From contig CAILAZ010000348.1 in NCBI GenBank assembly GCA_903832295.1, forward strand, positions 1 through 64,000: DNA of 64,000 nt, in the 5' to 3' direction. A model generated the notes under the pieces. It did no database searches. It was not told the origin of the DNA and saw only the letters and a list, made by a program, of their open reading frames with translations. Positions 32,930 through 42,165 of this stretch are shown one piece after another (within the stretch, counting starts at the first letter, position 1; each line of letters begins with the position of its first letter). This DNA is from an uncultured Acidobacteriota bacterium. Its GTDB lineage: Bacteria; Acidobacteriota; Terriglobia; Terriglobales; Acidobacteriaceae. The translations under genes were made by a program, and so were the position numbers.

Positions 32930-35581
32930 ATGCCTGACGTGCCCGCCAACCCGAACCGCCGTCCTCCCGCTGCCCCGCTGTTTGCTGCCGTGATCTTCTT
33001 CGCGGGTGGCATTGTTCTGCAAAACTCCACGTATAAACCTGCTTCACTCTACTTCCTGTGCATGATGGCGCTGGTTGTGTGCGCGCTGCTCTCGCTTCGC
33101 TTCGGGAAGAGGCGGCGCGTGCTGCTGGCGTATGTCGCGGCGGCCATGGCGTTTTTCCCGGCGGGGGCACTGCTGGCGTCGGCGCAAGGCTCCCAGCCTG
33201 CGCCAGCGGCAACGGTGCTGCGCTATGCGAGCGGCGACGAGGTGGTGCTCACCGGGTACGTGGTGCGCGAGGGTTCACTGCGCAGCGGACGGGACCTGCA
33301 TGAGTCACTGGATTTTGCGGTGGAGCGTGCGCAACTCGACGGCGAAGTGCCGCAAGCAGCGGAAGGACGAGTGCGGCTGAACGTGTATGTGCCTGAGAGC
33401 AGGAAGAGCTCCGCATGGGAGACGGAGGAGGATGGCTTAGAGGAGGCGAATGCCGCAGCCTTGCCAGTGTACGGATATGGGCAGCGTTTGCGGATTCGGG
33501 CGAAGCTGCGGCCACCGGGAAACTTCCGCAATCCGGGAAACATGGATTACACGGGGTGGCTGCGCGGGCAGGGCGTGGCGGCGCTGGGTTCAGCTAAATT
33601 GACAAACATCGATGTATTACCCGGGTTGGAAGGGAGCCGGGTGGAGCGCATGCGCTGGAAGGCCAGGCGCAGCGTTCTGGAGCAGATGGAACGGTTGTGG
33701 CCAGCGCCCTACGCGGGGCTCTTCCAGGCGATGGTGCTGGGCGAGCGCGGGCTGGTGGCCCGGGAGCAGAAGCTGGAGTTCCAGCGCAGCGGGACTTTTC
33801 ACCTGCTGGTGGTGAGCGGCATGAACGTCGCTATCTTCGCGGTGTTTCTGCTGTGGCTGATGCGGCGGCTGCGGCTGCCCATGGAGTACGCCGCGCTGGC
33901 GACGATTCTGCTGACCTGCGGATATGCGTGGATGACGGAGCTGGGTACGCCGATTCTGCGCTCGGTGCTGATGATTGCCGCCTACCAGGTGGCGGCGGTG
34001 ATGAACCGCGACCGGGCTCCGCTGAACACAGTGTCGCTGGCCGCGCTGGTGCTGATGGCGGCGAATCCGCAGGTGCTGTTTGATGCCAGCTTCCAGTTGA
34101 CCTTTCTCGCGGTGTTGACGATTGCGGGCGTGGCGGTGCCGCTGTTCGGGCGGACGACGACGCCGCTGCACGAGGCGCTGGAAGACATCGGCGACCTGGG
34201 GCGCGACCTGACGTTGAGGCCAAAACAGGCGCAGTTCCGGCTGGACGTGCGGGGAATCTCGAAGAGCCTTGGAGTGTTGATCGGGCGCCGTCCGGCGAAC
34301 TGGCTGGTACAGAAGACGACCTTGGGGCTGGTTACGCTGGCAGAGCTGGCAATGCTCTCCGGCTTGATGCAGGTGGCGATTACGCTGCCAACGGTGTGGT
34401 ATTTTCACCGGGTAAATGCGCACGCGCTGTGGGCAAACATGGCAGTGATTCCGCTGACGAGCCTGCTGATGCCAGCCTCAATCCTGGCGGTGGTGGCCGG
34501 ATACGTGGCGGGATGGATGGCGTGGCCGTTTGCGCTGGCGGCGAAGTGGGCGCTGCGTGGAATCCTGTTGACGGTGCACTGGTCTGGCGGCGCGCAATTG
34601 AGCGACCTGAGGGTGGCAATGCCTGCGGTGGCCGCAGTGGTCTCCGTGGGGGTGAGTTACGCGCTGGCGCTGCTGCTGGCGCGGCGGCACCGGATCCTGA
34701 TGGGCGCCTCGCTGGGGTTGCTGGCGGCTTCGGCATGGTTCGTCTATCTGCACCCGCGGGCGTTTGAATACAATGCGCACGCCCTGGAGATCACAGCCAT
34801 CGACATTGGGCAGGGGGATTCATTCCTGGTGGTAACTCCGGGAGGACACACGCTGCTGCTGGATTCGGGCGGCCTGCTGGGAATGAGTCACAGCGAGCTT
34901 GATATCGGCGAGGATGTGGTCTCACCCTACCTGTGGGAGCGCGGCTTGAGCCGGCTGGATGCGGTAGCTTTCAGCCACAGCCACTCCGACCACATGGGCG
35001 GAATGAGGGCGATTCTGCGAAACTTCAGGCCGCGTGAAATCTGGTACGCGCGCAACTATCCCACGCACGAGGTGGAAGTGGTGATGGCGAGCGCCGACAG
35101 CTTGCAGGTGCGGCGCACGGAGCGTCACCGGGGCGAACGCTTCAACTTCGACGGAGTTGGCTTCGAGGTACTCTCGCCGCCAGAAGACTGGGAGTTGAAG
35201 GCGCGCGGGCAGGACGACGCTTCGATGGTGCTGCGGCTGACCTACGCGGGACACACAGCCCTGCTGGTGGGCGACATTCACAAGCGGGTGGAGAAGCGGC
35301 TGGTTGAAGAGGCGGCGAGGAGCCAGATTCCGCTGCGCGCTGACTTGCTGAAGGTGGCGCATCACGGATCCAACACGTCTTCAAGCGATGAGTTTCTGGA
35401 TGCGGTGCGGCCAGCATACGCAATCATTTCGGCGGGCGTGCGCAATCCATTCCGGCATCCGCGGCCAGAGGTGATCGGGAGGCTGGCGCAGCACGGAGCC
35501 AAAACTTACAGGACTGACTTATTTGGTCCGGTGACGTTTTACATGGACGCGGGCGGAGTACATCCGTGGGTGGCGCGGTAA
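32930..35581 (+). CDS. comEC: ComEC/Rec2 DNA-uptake channel protein
   Basis: ComEC forms the inner-membrane channel for single-stranded DNA in natural transformation. The 883-residue protein has an N-terminal membrane and DUF4131-type domain, the Competence domain with many helices (LLVVSGMNVAIFAVFLLWLM, LRSVLMIAAYQVAAVMNR) and a C-terminal metallo-beta-lactamase domain. That last domain shows DIGQGDSFLV, LLLDSGG, the metal motif SHSHSDHMGGM and KVAHHGSNTSSS, all expected. ATG 32930 is preferred; an upstream GTG (32885) is possible. Competence partners such as comEA are not in the window. Confidence 0.92.
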   Translation: MPDVPANPNRRPPAAPLFAAVIFFAGGIVLQNSTYKPASLYFLCMMALVVCALLSLRFGKRRRVLLAYVAAAMAFFPAGALLASAQGSQPAPAATVLRYASGDEVVLTGYVVREGSLRSGRDLHESLDFAVERAQLDGEVPQAAEGRVRLNVYVPESRKSSAWETEEDGLEEANAAALPVYGYGQRLRIRAKLRPPGNFRNPGNMDYTGWLRGQGVAALGSAKLTNIDVLPGLEGSRVERMRWKARRSVLEQMERLWPAPYAGLFQAMVLGERGLVAREQKLEFQRSGTFHLLVVSGMNVAIFAVFLLWLMRRLRLPMEYAALATILLTCGYAWMTELGTPILRSVLMIAAYQVAAVMNRDRAPLNTVSLAALVLMAANPQVLFDASFQLTFLAVLTIAGVAVPLFGRTTTPLHEALEDIGDLGRDLTLRPKQAQFRLDVRGISKSLGVLIGRRPANWLVQKTTLGLVTLAELAMLSGLMQVAITLPTVWYFHRVNAHALWANMAVIPLTSLLMPASILAVVAGYVAGWMAWPFALAAKWALRGILLTVHWSGGAQLSDLRVAMPAVAAVVSVGVSYALALLLARRHRILMGASLGLLAASAWFVYLHPRAFEYNAHALEITAIDIGQGDSFLVVTPGGHTLLLDSGGLLGMSHSELDIGEDVVSPYLWERGLSRLDAVAFSHSHSDHMGGMRAILRNFRPREIWYARNYPTHEVEVVMASADSLQVRRTERHRGERFNFDGVGFEVLSPPEDWELKARGQDDASMVLRLTYAGHTALLVGDIHKRVEKRLVEEAARSQIPLRADLLKVAHHGSNTSSSDEFLDAVRPAYAIISAGVRNPFRHPRPEVIGRLAQHGAKTYRTDLFGPVTFYMDAGGVHPWVAR

Positions 35582-35585
35582 AAAG

Positions 35586-35604
35586 ACGCACCCCGCAGGG
35601 TGCG
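35586..35604 (-). terminator. Terminator of the DUF2007 gene
   Basis: On the minus strand, arms CGCACCC and GGGTGCG (35604-35598 and 35593-35587) with a 4-base loop are followed by TCTTTTTA. It lies 23 bases past the stop at 35627 and directly behind the comEC stop, so it may limit read-through both ways. Confidence 0.75.
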
Positions 35605-35626
35605 CCCTGGTGAGTTTGCGGAGATA

Positions 35627-35893
35627 CTATCCTTCCGCCTCAGCGTCGGTGAGTCCCTTGCCCTGGTAGGTGGCGAGGACCGCGCGGGCGTCTTCAGCCT
35701 GGTCTTCTCGGACCTGGAGCTTGACACCTCCCACGCCGGGCAGGACATCCTGCGGGGCGTCAAAGTTGGTCAGCAGCACCTCGATTCCGGCGGACTCAAG
35801 CAGGCTCTGCACGACCATGGCTTCGGACTCCTGCTCGGTTTCGAATACGATCACCAGCGCCTCGTTCGGTTCTTCTCTCAATGTCTCCGGCAT
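35627..35893 (-). CDS. DUF2007 putative signal-transducing protein
   Basis: An 88-residue protein of the DUF2007 type: ALVIVFETEQESEAMVVQSLLESAGIEV followed by GGVKLQVREDQAEDARAVL, a small alpha/beta ACT-like fold. Described only as a putative signal-transducing protein. ATG 35893 has AAGGAG six bases upstream; the open frame to 35956 is not supported. Confidence 0.82.
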   Translation of the reverse strand: MPETLREEPNEALVIVFETEQESEAMVVQSLLESAGIEVLLTNFDAPQDVLPGVGGVKLQVREDQAEDARAVLATYQGKGLTDAEAEG

Positions 35894-36053
35894 AATGGCT
35901 CCTTCTGCACTTGGATGCGGACTGATGAGCGTAGTACCGTCCGGGCGCGCGGTCAATGGGAGAGAATCAGGGCGAAGCGCGGAAGCGGGAATAATTCAGG
36001 GCTCCGCGGGTTGAATTTGTCATCGAATCACCATGCAAGCAGGGGAGACTGGC

Positions 36054-36314
36054 ATGAGCGATGAGAGAGGCGATTGCGCACCGCAAGTGGAATGGGACGA
36101 AGGGCAACGTATTCGCCGCCTGCAACTGATGATGAACCTTGTGATGCAGGTGATTGCGCAGGATTCCAAGTTGAGCTATGAAGAGGCGTCACAGATGGTT
36201 GCAGACTCGCGGACGGCCGCGCTGGCCATGTTTCCGGGAAAGGAACTGGCCTACGACCTTCTGTGGCGTCCGCGCTTCCAGAGACTGATGCGGGAGCGCT
36301 ACAGATTGCAGTGA
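36054..36314 (+). CDS. Small hypothetical protein (86 aa)
   Basis: An 86-residue soluble, helical protein (RIRRLQLMMNLVMQVIAQDS, SYEEASQMVADSRTAALAMFPGKE, RPRFQRLMRERYRLQ). No family recognised. AGGGGAG seven bases before ATG 36054 selects this start over an in-frame ATG at 36033. It converges on the DUF3108 gene with two bases between the stops. Confidence 0.65.
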   Translation: MSDERGDCAPQVEWDEGQRIRRLQLMMNLVMQVIAQDSKLSYEEASQMVADSRTAALAMFPGKELAYDLLWRPRFQRLMRERYRLQ

Positions 36315-36316
36315 GG

Positions 36317-37102
36317 CTATTTGTCGATGCGGATGAGGCGAAGGGTCATGGTTCCCCAGAAGAGGCGTGAGCGCATCTGCACCGGCAAGTGAGCGGCATC
36401 GTCGGTGTACCAGATCCAGACCTTCCCGCGTCCCTTGAGCGGCCCTGAGTCCGATGAGACGGCGACTCGGAAGGTATGGAAGAGTCCGGCGTCGGTTTTC
36501 ACCTCTTCGCGGCCCTCCACGTATGCTTTTACGTCCACGGTTTTTCCACCATCATTGAGCGGGAAAAGGTAGCTTGTGCCGGGCTCCAGGGGATGGGCGG
36601 CCAAGTAGTAAAGGCCGGAAAGGACATCGGTGACACAGGCGGGGGAGTCAGTTTCCTGATGCTTGACTTCGCCATTGCGCAGGTTGCGCTCGTCGAGCAG
36701 GCTCTTGCCGCGCTGGTCGAAGACAATCGTAGTTTCACGCTTGTGCAGGCCTTCCTCGGAGTGCTTGAGGATGCGTTGCGAGCAGAAACTCCTGCGGTCA
36801 AAGTAGGACTCCAGACGATCCTGCACACGGTAGAGGACGGCGACGGCACCGGAGGCTTCGGCGGTTCCAATGACGTGCTGGGATTCCCCTGCCTGCTCGA
36901 TTCTGAGGGTGGCTGCGCCAGCCTTCCAGAGGCGCCACTCGGCGTCATAGTGCAGAGTCTGGTTGTTGGGGAAGCGATGGGAGTCGCTGGCGGGCAGGAT
37001 GGAGGCTTTCGGTTCGCTGGAGATGGTCGATTGCTGGGCGAACAGAACAGGCACGAGCAGGGCGGCCAGGGTGAGGACGAGAGATCGGGTGAGAGTTCGC
37101 AT
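36317..37102 (-). CDS. DUF3108 periplasmic protein
   Basis: A 261-residue exported protein with a signal peptide (LVLTLAALLVPVLFAQ) and the DUF3108 domain: LHYDAEWRLWKAGAATLRIE, DVLSGLYYLAA, YLFPLNDGGKTVDVKAYVEGRE and a C-terminal GKVWIWYTDDAAHLPVQMRS. The family is linked to cell-envelope functions, but its biochemistry is unknown. It starts three bases after the methyltransferase stop, so it is the last gene of the heptose/LPS run. Confidence 0.85.
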   Translation of the reverse strand: MRTLTRSLVLTLAALLVPVLFAQQSTISSEPKASILPASDSHRFPNNQTLHYDAEWRLWKAGAATLRIEQAGESQHVIGTAEASGAVAVLYRVQDRLESYFDRRSFCSQRILKHSEEGLHKRETTIVFDQRGKSLLDERNLRNGEVKHQETDSPACVTDVLSGLYYLAAHPLEPGTSYLFPLNDGGKTVDVKAYVEGREEVKTDAGLFHTFRVAVSSDSGPLKGRGKVWIWYTDDAAHLPVQMRSRLFWGTMTLRLIRIDK

Positions 37103-37105
37103 CCG

Positions 37106-37651
37106 CTAGCGGGCCTTCCACAATATCAGCCGGATGGCGAGGGCGGCGATGACCGCCAGGGTGCCGAGCAGGGCGTTGTATTCACGATGCTGGAGGTAAA
37201 GCCCGCGGGAGAACTGGGAGCGGCCTTCGCTGCCGGTGCTGAGCCGCGGCAGCAAGCGGGGGACGCGACGGCAGTAATCCGCGTAACCAGGGAAGCGCAC
37301 GCTGAGGAACTGCTCCTCGCCGCGAATTACCGGGATGTAAATGGCTGCAAACATGATCACGATGGCGATGGCGATCTCCCACCGGAGGGCGGCCAAGGCG
37401 AAGCCCATGGCAATTACGATTGATCCGAAGTAGAGGGGGTTGCGTGTGTAGGCATAGGGGCCAGTCATTGCAAGCTCTTCATTCTTCTTGACATGGCCGC
37501 TGGAGATGGCGCGAATCCAGACGCCGGTGAGGGCAACGGCGGAACCGGCGGCAAGCGACCACCACTCAGGCCGCGCGCGCCACAGAAAAAACGCAGCGAA
37601 CAGGAATCCGAGCGGCACACGAATTCTCTTGGCGATCCGTCCCCAGTCCAT
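37106..37651 (-). CDS. Isoprenylcysteine carboxyl methyltransferase-like membrane protein
   Basis: A 181-residue integral membrane protein of the ICMT/PEMT family (NnrU-like). The C-terminal signature (GPYAYTRNPLYFGSIVIAMG, then IRGEEQFLSVRFPGYADYCRRVPRLLP) is well kept. In bacteria these methylate unknown isoprenoid, phospholipid or thiol substrates. It is 93 bases downstream of the GT9 gene and 3 bases before DUF3108. A second protein of the same family is encoded at 53034. Confidence 0.88.
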   Translation of the reverse strand: MDWGRIAKRIRVPLGFLFAAFFLWRARPEWWSLAAGSAVALTGVWIRAISSGHVKKNEELAMTGPYAYTRNPLYFGSIVIAMGFALAALRWEIAIAIVIMFAAIYIPVIRGEEQFLSVRFPGYADYCRRVPRLLPRLSTGSEGRSQFSRGLYLQHREYNALLGTLAVIAALAIRLILWKAR

Positions 37652-37744
37652 ACCCCAGCCCTTACACAGAGTTGCCTCTGTATTCTACGGCATCGGCAGG
37701 GATGGGCAGAACTTGAGGCGATGCGGAGGTTGCTGAATTTGCTG

Positions 37745-38848
37745 TCAGTCCAGCAACTCGTTGATCTCGGCGAGTACGGAATCGACGGTGAGCTTATCCA
37801 GACCTGCGTCCTCGGTGCGGCTGTGGCTGTAGCTGGTTACGCTGGCAGGGTCACGCAGGACACGGGTTCCGGCCCAGTAGGGACCGTTCCTGGCGGGATC
37901 GGTAGGACCGAAGAGGGCCACCGTGCGGACGCCGAGCATGGCGGCCAGATGCATGGGGCCGGTATCTCCCCCGACGAAGAGGGCGGAGCGGCGTGCCAGG
38001 GCCATCAGTTCGCTGAGCGAGCCGGAGATGGCGACCGCGCTGCGCGTGCTGGCGTTCACTGCCTGATGGGCAAGCGCCTGCTCGCCGGGACCGTAGTTGA
38101 TGATGGTACGAAAACCGCGCGCGGCCAACCGGGATGCGAGTTCTCCGTAGCGTTCGGGCGGCCATTGCTTGGCGGCCCAGCCTGCGCCGGGATTGAGGAT
38201 GGCAATCGGAGAGCGCCAGATTCCGAGGGATTGCAGGGTGGAATCAATGCGAGCCTCGCTGGCCTTGTCCCGGGGGAGAAGGGCGGTGCCGGGTTGCAGG
38301 GTGTCCGTGGCGCGGGACAGGCCGATTTCCTCCAGCCAGGTCTGCACGGCTTCCACGTTCTGTTCGATGACGTGATGGGCTCGTCCATCTGCCAGCGAGT
38401 CATACAGCAGGCGGGCTACGCGCTCGCGGGGATGGCGGAAGCCCAGGATGCTGCGGGCTCCTGAGAGCTTTGCGATCACGGCGGACTTGATGGATCCCTG
38501 GAGATCGAGAGCTGCGTCGTAGTTGCGGCCGCGCATGCTGCGGACGGCAGCGGAGAATCCAAGGCGGGTCTCTGAGCGAAGGATATGCCTGCGCCAGGCG
38601 CGGGTGTCCACCAGATGCAACTCGTCCACCAGGGGACGTCCGGCGCCGCGTGAGCCGGAGAGTTCGACCTCTGGAGCGCAGAGAAGCTCACGCCAGCGGC
38701 GCTCGACAACCCACCCGATGCGCGCCTCCGGAAGTGCGCGGCGCAGCATGGCAACGGCGGGAAGCGCATGCAGAACATCACCCATGGCGCCGAGGCGCAC
38801 GATGAGGACGCGGGGATTCAATGCGGAGGTGGTGGTCTTCAGTCGCAA
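37745..38848 (-). CDS. Family 9 glycosyltransferase, heptosyltransferase
   Basis: A 367-residue GT9 enzyme of the WaaC/WaaF type, transferring heptose to the LPS inner core. Motifs are VLIVRLGAMGDVLHALPAV at the N-terminus, LNPGAGWAAKQWPPERY and GGDTGPMHLAAMLGVRTVALFGPTDPARN near the C-terminus. The start is TTG 38848, because no ATG precedes the first strand. It lies 7 bases past rfaE2, which makes the activated heptose. Whether it adds the first or second heptose cannot be told. Confidence 0.9.
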   Translation of the reverse strand: MRLKTTTSALNPRVLIVRLGAMGDVLHALPAVAMLRRALPEARIGWVVERRWRELLCAPEVELSGSRGAGRPLVDELHLVDTRAWRRHILRSETRLGFSAAVRSMRGRNYDAALDLQGSIKSAVIAKLSGARSILGFRHPRERVARLLYDSLADGRAHHVIEQNVEAVQTWLEEIGLSRATDTLQPGTALLPRDKASEARIDSTLQSLGIWRSPIAILNPGAGWAAKQWPPERYGELASRLAARGFRTIINYGPGEQALAHQAVNASTRSAVAISGSLSELMALARRSALFVGGDTGPMHLAAMLGVRTVALFGPTDPARNGPYWAGTRVLRDPASVTSYSHSRTEDAGLDKLTVDSVLAEINELLD

Positions 38849-38855
38849 ACTGGTC

Positions 38856-39323
38856 TCAATTCCCTATTCTTCCCAGTATCTCAGTGGTGGAGTGATCCTT
38901 GGGGTCGCCGACGATCTCGACGCGGCCCCCAAAAGAGATGACCTCGTCACGCTCGGGAACGGTCTCGCGAGTGTAATCAGTTCCCTTGGCCTGGACGTCG
39001 GGACGAATCTCCCGGATGAGAGCGCGCACGTCAGGCTCGCCGAAGACCACGACCGCGTCCACACATTCGAGAGCGGCAATAATTTCGGCGCGCTCGCCCT
39101 CCGGCATGGCAGGACGCGCGGGACCCTTCAACCGGCGTACGCTCTCGTCAGAATTGATGGCAACGATGAGCTTTCCGCCGAGTTCGCGGGCACCCCGCAG
39201 GTAGCGGACATGGCCCACGTGCAAGAGGTCAAAGCAGCCGTTTGCAAGGGTCACACTCTCGCCTGCGGCACGCCATTGGGCGACCAGTTCGGCAAGTTCT
39301 CCGCGATTGACGATTCGTCCCAC
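38856..39323 (-). CDS. rfaE2: D-glycero-beta-D-manno-heptose 1-phosphate adenylyltransferase
   Basis: A 155-residue nucleotidyltransferase of the cytidylyltransferase fold, equal to the C-terminal half of E. coli HldE. It carries the HxGH motif in [57 protein letters not shown] and DHSTTEIL. It makes ADP-heptose from heptose 1-phosphate. The kinase half (rfaE1) is a separate gene 10 bases upstream. Start is GTG 39323. Confidence 0.92.
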   Translation of the reverse strand: MGRIVNRGELAELVAQWRAAGESVTLANGCFDLLHVGHVRYLRGARELGGKLIVAINSDESVRRLKGPARPAMPEGERAEIIAALECVDAVVVFGEPDVRALIREIRPDVQAKGTDYTRETVPERDEVISFGGRVEIVGDPKDHSTTEILGRIGN

Positions 39324-39333
39324 GCCGACCCCG

Positions 39334-40386
39334 TCAGTCTTCCAGAGCCGCGAGCAGTTCGGCGCGGCTGACGGTGGCGGTGCCGCGCTTCATCACGACG
39401 ATGCCCCCGGCATAGTTTGCCAACTTGGCGGCGCTGGCGGTGTCTGCTCCGGCGGCAAGTGCGGCGGTAAAGGTAGCGATCACGGTATCGCCCGCTCCAG
39501 TGACGTCCACCACCTGATTGTGACCGTGGATGGGAATCTCTACCGGCGCGCGCTTCTTTTCGAAGGCCACCATGCCATCGCCACCGCGGGTGATGACCAG
39601 CGATTCAAGCTTCATCTGCTTGAGGAGCGATGCGCCGGCCTGGAAGAGCTTGTCGTGATCGGTGCCGATGCTGACCTGTAGAGCCTGCTCGACCTCGCCC
39701 TCATTGGGTGTGGCGGCGGTGACGCCTTCAAACTCCAGCATGCGGTAGCGGCTGTCCAGGGTCACAGGGGTGTTGCCCAGCAGGCCCTTGGCACGGACAA
39801 AGTTGAATAACCGGGGAGAGACTGCACCATAGCCGTAATCACTGAGCAGAACAGCGTCAGCGGCTGGTACGTATTCGCGGGCGGACTCCACCAGTTCGAC
39901 GAGGGTGGGATGAGTGTCGCTGAGTTGATTGCATTCGCGGTCAATGCGAACTACCTGCTGGCGCGAGGAGTGTGCCGTGTAGGCGAGCACGCGGGTCTTG
40001 GTGGTGGTGACGTGTCCCTTCAGTTTGGAGATTCCGCTGACGGAGATCTTGTTCTTGCGGAAGATCTGGATCAGAGCTCTTCCGGCCTCGTCGTCGCCCA
40101 CCATTCCCACGGGAAGGGCGGTGACCCCAAGGGCGGCCAGGTTCATCACCGCATTGGCTCCGCCGCCGGGGATGAGGGTGCGCTCGCGATGCTTGAGGAT
40201 CAGCACCGGGGCCTCACGCGAGACCCGCGCAATCTCGCCGGAGATGAACTCGTCGGCAATGAGATCGGCCATCACCAGGACGCTGACGTTGGGGAATGAC
40301 TCGACAATGCGGCGAAGCTTCTGCCGTTCGGTTAATCCGTGATTCACGATGTGTTTCCGCGAGGTCTTCTTTTGAATGGGCGCCAT
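39334..40386 (-). CDS. rfaE1: D-glycero-beta-D-manno-heptose-7-phosphate kinase
   Basis: A 350-residue PfkB-family sugar kinase, equal to the N-terminal half of HldE. Visible are [23 protein letters not shown] near 75, [27 protein letters not shown] and the ATP/anion-hole motif [21 protein letters not shown] near 295. It phosphorylates heptose 7-phosphate at C1. A lysine-rich N-terminal extension of 25 residues is present. It heads the LPS run rfaE1-rfaE2-GT9; 136 bases separate it from the divergent BLUF gene. Confidence 0.92.
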   Translation of the reverse strand: MAPIQKKTSRKHIVNHGLTERQKLRRIVESFPNVSVLVMADLIADEFISGEIARVSREAPVLILKHRERTLIPGGGANAVMNLAALGVTALPVGMVGDDEAGRALIQIFRKNKISVSGISKLKGHVTTTKTRVLAYTAHSSRQQVVRIDRECNQLSDTHPTLVELVESAREYVPAADAVLLSDYGYGAVSPRLFNFVRAKGLLGNTPVTLDSRYRMLEFEGVTAATPNEGEVEQALQVSIGTDHDKLFQAGASLLKQMKLESLVITRGGDGMVAFEKKRAPVEIPIHGHNQVVDVTGAGDTVIATFTAALAAGADTASAAKLANYAGGIVVMKRGTATVSRAELLAALED

Positions 40387-40522
40387 TGCACCAAGATTCT
40401 CTCATGACGCTGTGCTGGACGCGCAGAATTAGCGGCGACCGAATTCCCACTACGGACCCAAAACAGCTCGGGGGCAGGTTGATTTGTTTGTAAACAGGAG
40501 TCCCACGCAGTAGCATCCGCGC

Positions 40523-40918
40523 ATGCGATCGATTGTCTTCCACGGCACGGCAACGCGGCGGATGAGCGAGGAAGAGCTTGCATCGCTGTGGCGGGAGCGT
40601 GCGGAGATCGAGAGCCACGTGGAGATCACGGGGATGCTGTTACACAAAGCGGGCGAGTTCCTGCAGGTGATCGAAGGTCCCAACGCCGTGATCCGCGATA
40701 TGTATGCGCGCATCCTGGCCGACCCGCGGAACAAGGAGGTGCGAACCATCAGCGACCGCTTCATCGTCGAGCGGGAGTTTGAAGGCCAGCCGATGGGCTT
40801 CCTGAACCTGGACGAGTTGCCCGCCCAAACTCCGCTGACAGACGGTTTCAGCTACGAGGCATTTTCGGTTGAGCCGGAGTCAGCGCTGCGAACCCTGCGC
40901 TATTTCCGTTACCGCTGA
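40523..40918 (+). CDS. BLUF-fold protein lacking the photoactive tyrosine
   Basis: A 131-residue single-domain protein with the BLUF fold: the first strand, EEELASLWRERAEIESHVEITGMLLHKAGEFLQVIEGPNAV, MYARILADPRNKEVRTISD and REFEGQPMGFLNLDE all align by eye with flavin-binding BLUF photoreceptors. The flavin-contact glutamine in FLQVIEG is kept. The tyrosine essential for light signalling is replaced by Phe6 (SIVFHG), and the Asn of the flavin pocket appears to be replaced by an acidic residue. It may bind flavin without normal photochemistry or have lost the cofactor. No output domain is attached. Confidence 0.82.
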   Translation: MRSIVFHGTATRRMSEEELASLWRERAEIESHVEITGMLLHKAGEFLQVIEGPNAVIRDMYARILADPRNKEVRTISDRFIVEREFEGQPMGFLNLDELPAQTPLTDGFSYEAFSVEPESALRTLRYFRYR

Positions 40919-40934
40919 CGTGGAAGCGCAGAAA

Positions 40935-41180
40935 TCACTCGCCTGAGATTTCTACCCGGGGCTTCTTTGCGTTGCCCGCAAAATTTTCCACGCATTTGTC
41001 AGAGATATGCACAGGGTTGGAGCACTGTCCGGCAGCGGCGCGGTTAAAGGCGCGGTAGAGGCGCTTCACGTCCACCTTGCCGTTGCGCAACTCGCGCTCC
41101 ACCGCGTTATGCATGGCAGAGAGCAACTGGGTGCGTAATTCGTTGAGAACCTTGTCGATGTAAATGTAAGGCAGATGCAC
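40935..41180 (-). CDS. Small basic hypothetical protein (81 aa)
   Basis: A frame downstream of miaA that reads like protein from HLPYIYIDKVLNELRTQLLSAM on, with basic helices (RELRNGKVDVKRLYRAFNRAA) and two cysteines. The frame is open to 41309 but overlaps miaA there; the best start is GTG 41180, with a purine-rich GGGGGAGG directly before it (spacing short). No family recognised. It would be the last gene of the miaA run. Confidence 0.45.
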   Translation of the reverse strand: MHLPYIYIDKVLNELRTQLLSAMHNAVERELRNGKVDVKRLYRAFNRAAAGQCSNPVHISDKCVENFAGNAKKPRVEISGE

Positions 41181-41236
41181 CCTCCCCCGGTGGGTCTCCG
41201 GTATATGAACGATACACGCTGGAGAGCCTTTGCGCC

Positions 41237-42160
41237 TTATGGAGCGAGCAGGCGGCCAACCATCTCCGTCGCTGGGGGCACGGCGTGAGGGCCAAATTGC
41301 GTGACCCACTGCATCGCCGCCTCAGCGCGGAACCAGGTCAACTGGCGCTTGGCATAGTTGCGGTGGCCCTGCTGGGCGCGCCCCACAGCTTCCTCAAGCG
41401 CGCACTCGCCGCGGAGGTATTCAGCCGCCTGACGGTAGCCCAGCGAGCGCATGGCGAAGACCTCTGGGCCGTAACGCTGGAGCAGGCCGCGAGTCTCCTC
41501 CACCAGCCCGTGCTCGAACATCTCAGCACAGCGCCGGTTGATGTGCGCGTAGAGCGCGCTGCGCTCCGGGCTCAGGCCGATCTGCAGGATGCGGTAACCC
41601 TGGATAGGATCGCGGCCCTCGCGCAACAGCGCGCTCATGGGACGGGCGGCACTCACGCAGACCTCGATGGCGCGAATGAGTTTAGGCTCATCGTTGGCGT
41701 GAATGCGCTCGGCGACCTCGGGATCAAGGCGGCGCAGCAGGCGCCAGAGCGACCCGGCACCTCGGCGGCGGCGGAGACGGGCGCGCAGTTCTTCGTTGCG
41801 TTCGGGCCCGGCAAACAAGCCATCGAGCATGGCGCGGAGGTAGAGCCCAGTGCCTCCGCAGACGATGGGCAGATGACCACGGCTGGTAATTGCCGCTGCT
41901 GCTGCGCGTGCCTGCCGGGCGTATTCTCCGGCGGTAAAGTTCTCCTCCGGGGCGGCCACGTCGATGAGGTGGTGGGGGACGAGCGCGCGCTCGTTCCGGC
42001 TTGGTTTGGCGGTGCCTATCTCAAAGTCACGATAGACGGCCACTGAGTCACAGCTTATGATCTCGCCGCCGAACTGCCGCGCCAGCGCCAGGGCCAGCGA
42101 AGATTTTCCACTGGCAGTAGGTCCGGCGATGACCACAAGCGGTGAGAGGGTAGGGCTCAT
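41237..42160 (-). CDS. miaA: tRNA dimethylallyltransferase
   Basis: MiaA adds a dimethylallyl group to A37 of tRNAs that read UNN codons. The 307-residue enzyme has the P-loop AGPTASGKSSLALALA (near residues 11-26), the DSxxVYR-type substrate loop SCDSVAVYRDFEIGTAKPS, HHLIDVAAPEENFTAGEYA, GGTGLYLRAMLDGL and ALEEAVGRAQQGHRNYAKRQLTWFR. The usual DSMQVYR motif is changed to DSVAVYR but keeps Asp and Tyr. It starts 5 bases after the 43-residue membrane peptide gene. Confidence 0.93.
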   Translation of the reverse strand: MSPTLSPLVVIAGPTASGKSSLALALARQFGGEIISCDSVAVYRDFEIGTAKPSRNERALVPHHLIDVAAPEENFTAGEYARQARAAAAAITSRGHLPIVCGGTGLYLRAMLDGLFAGPERNEELRARLRRRRGAGSLWRLLRRLDPEVAERIHANDEPKLIRAIEVCVSAARPMSALLREGRDPIQGYRILQIGLSPERSALYAHINRRCAEMFEHGLVEETRGLLQRYGPEVFAMRSLGYRQAAEYLRGECALEEAVGRAQQGHRNYAKRQLTWFRAEAAMQWVTQFGPHAVPPATEMVGRLLAP

Positions 42161-42165
42161 GGCAG

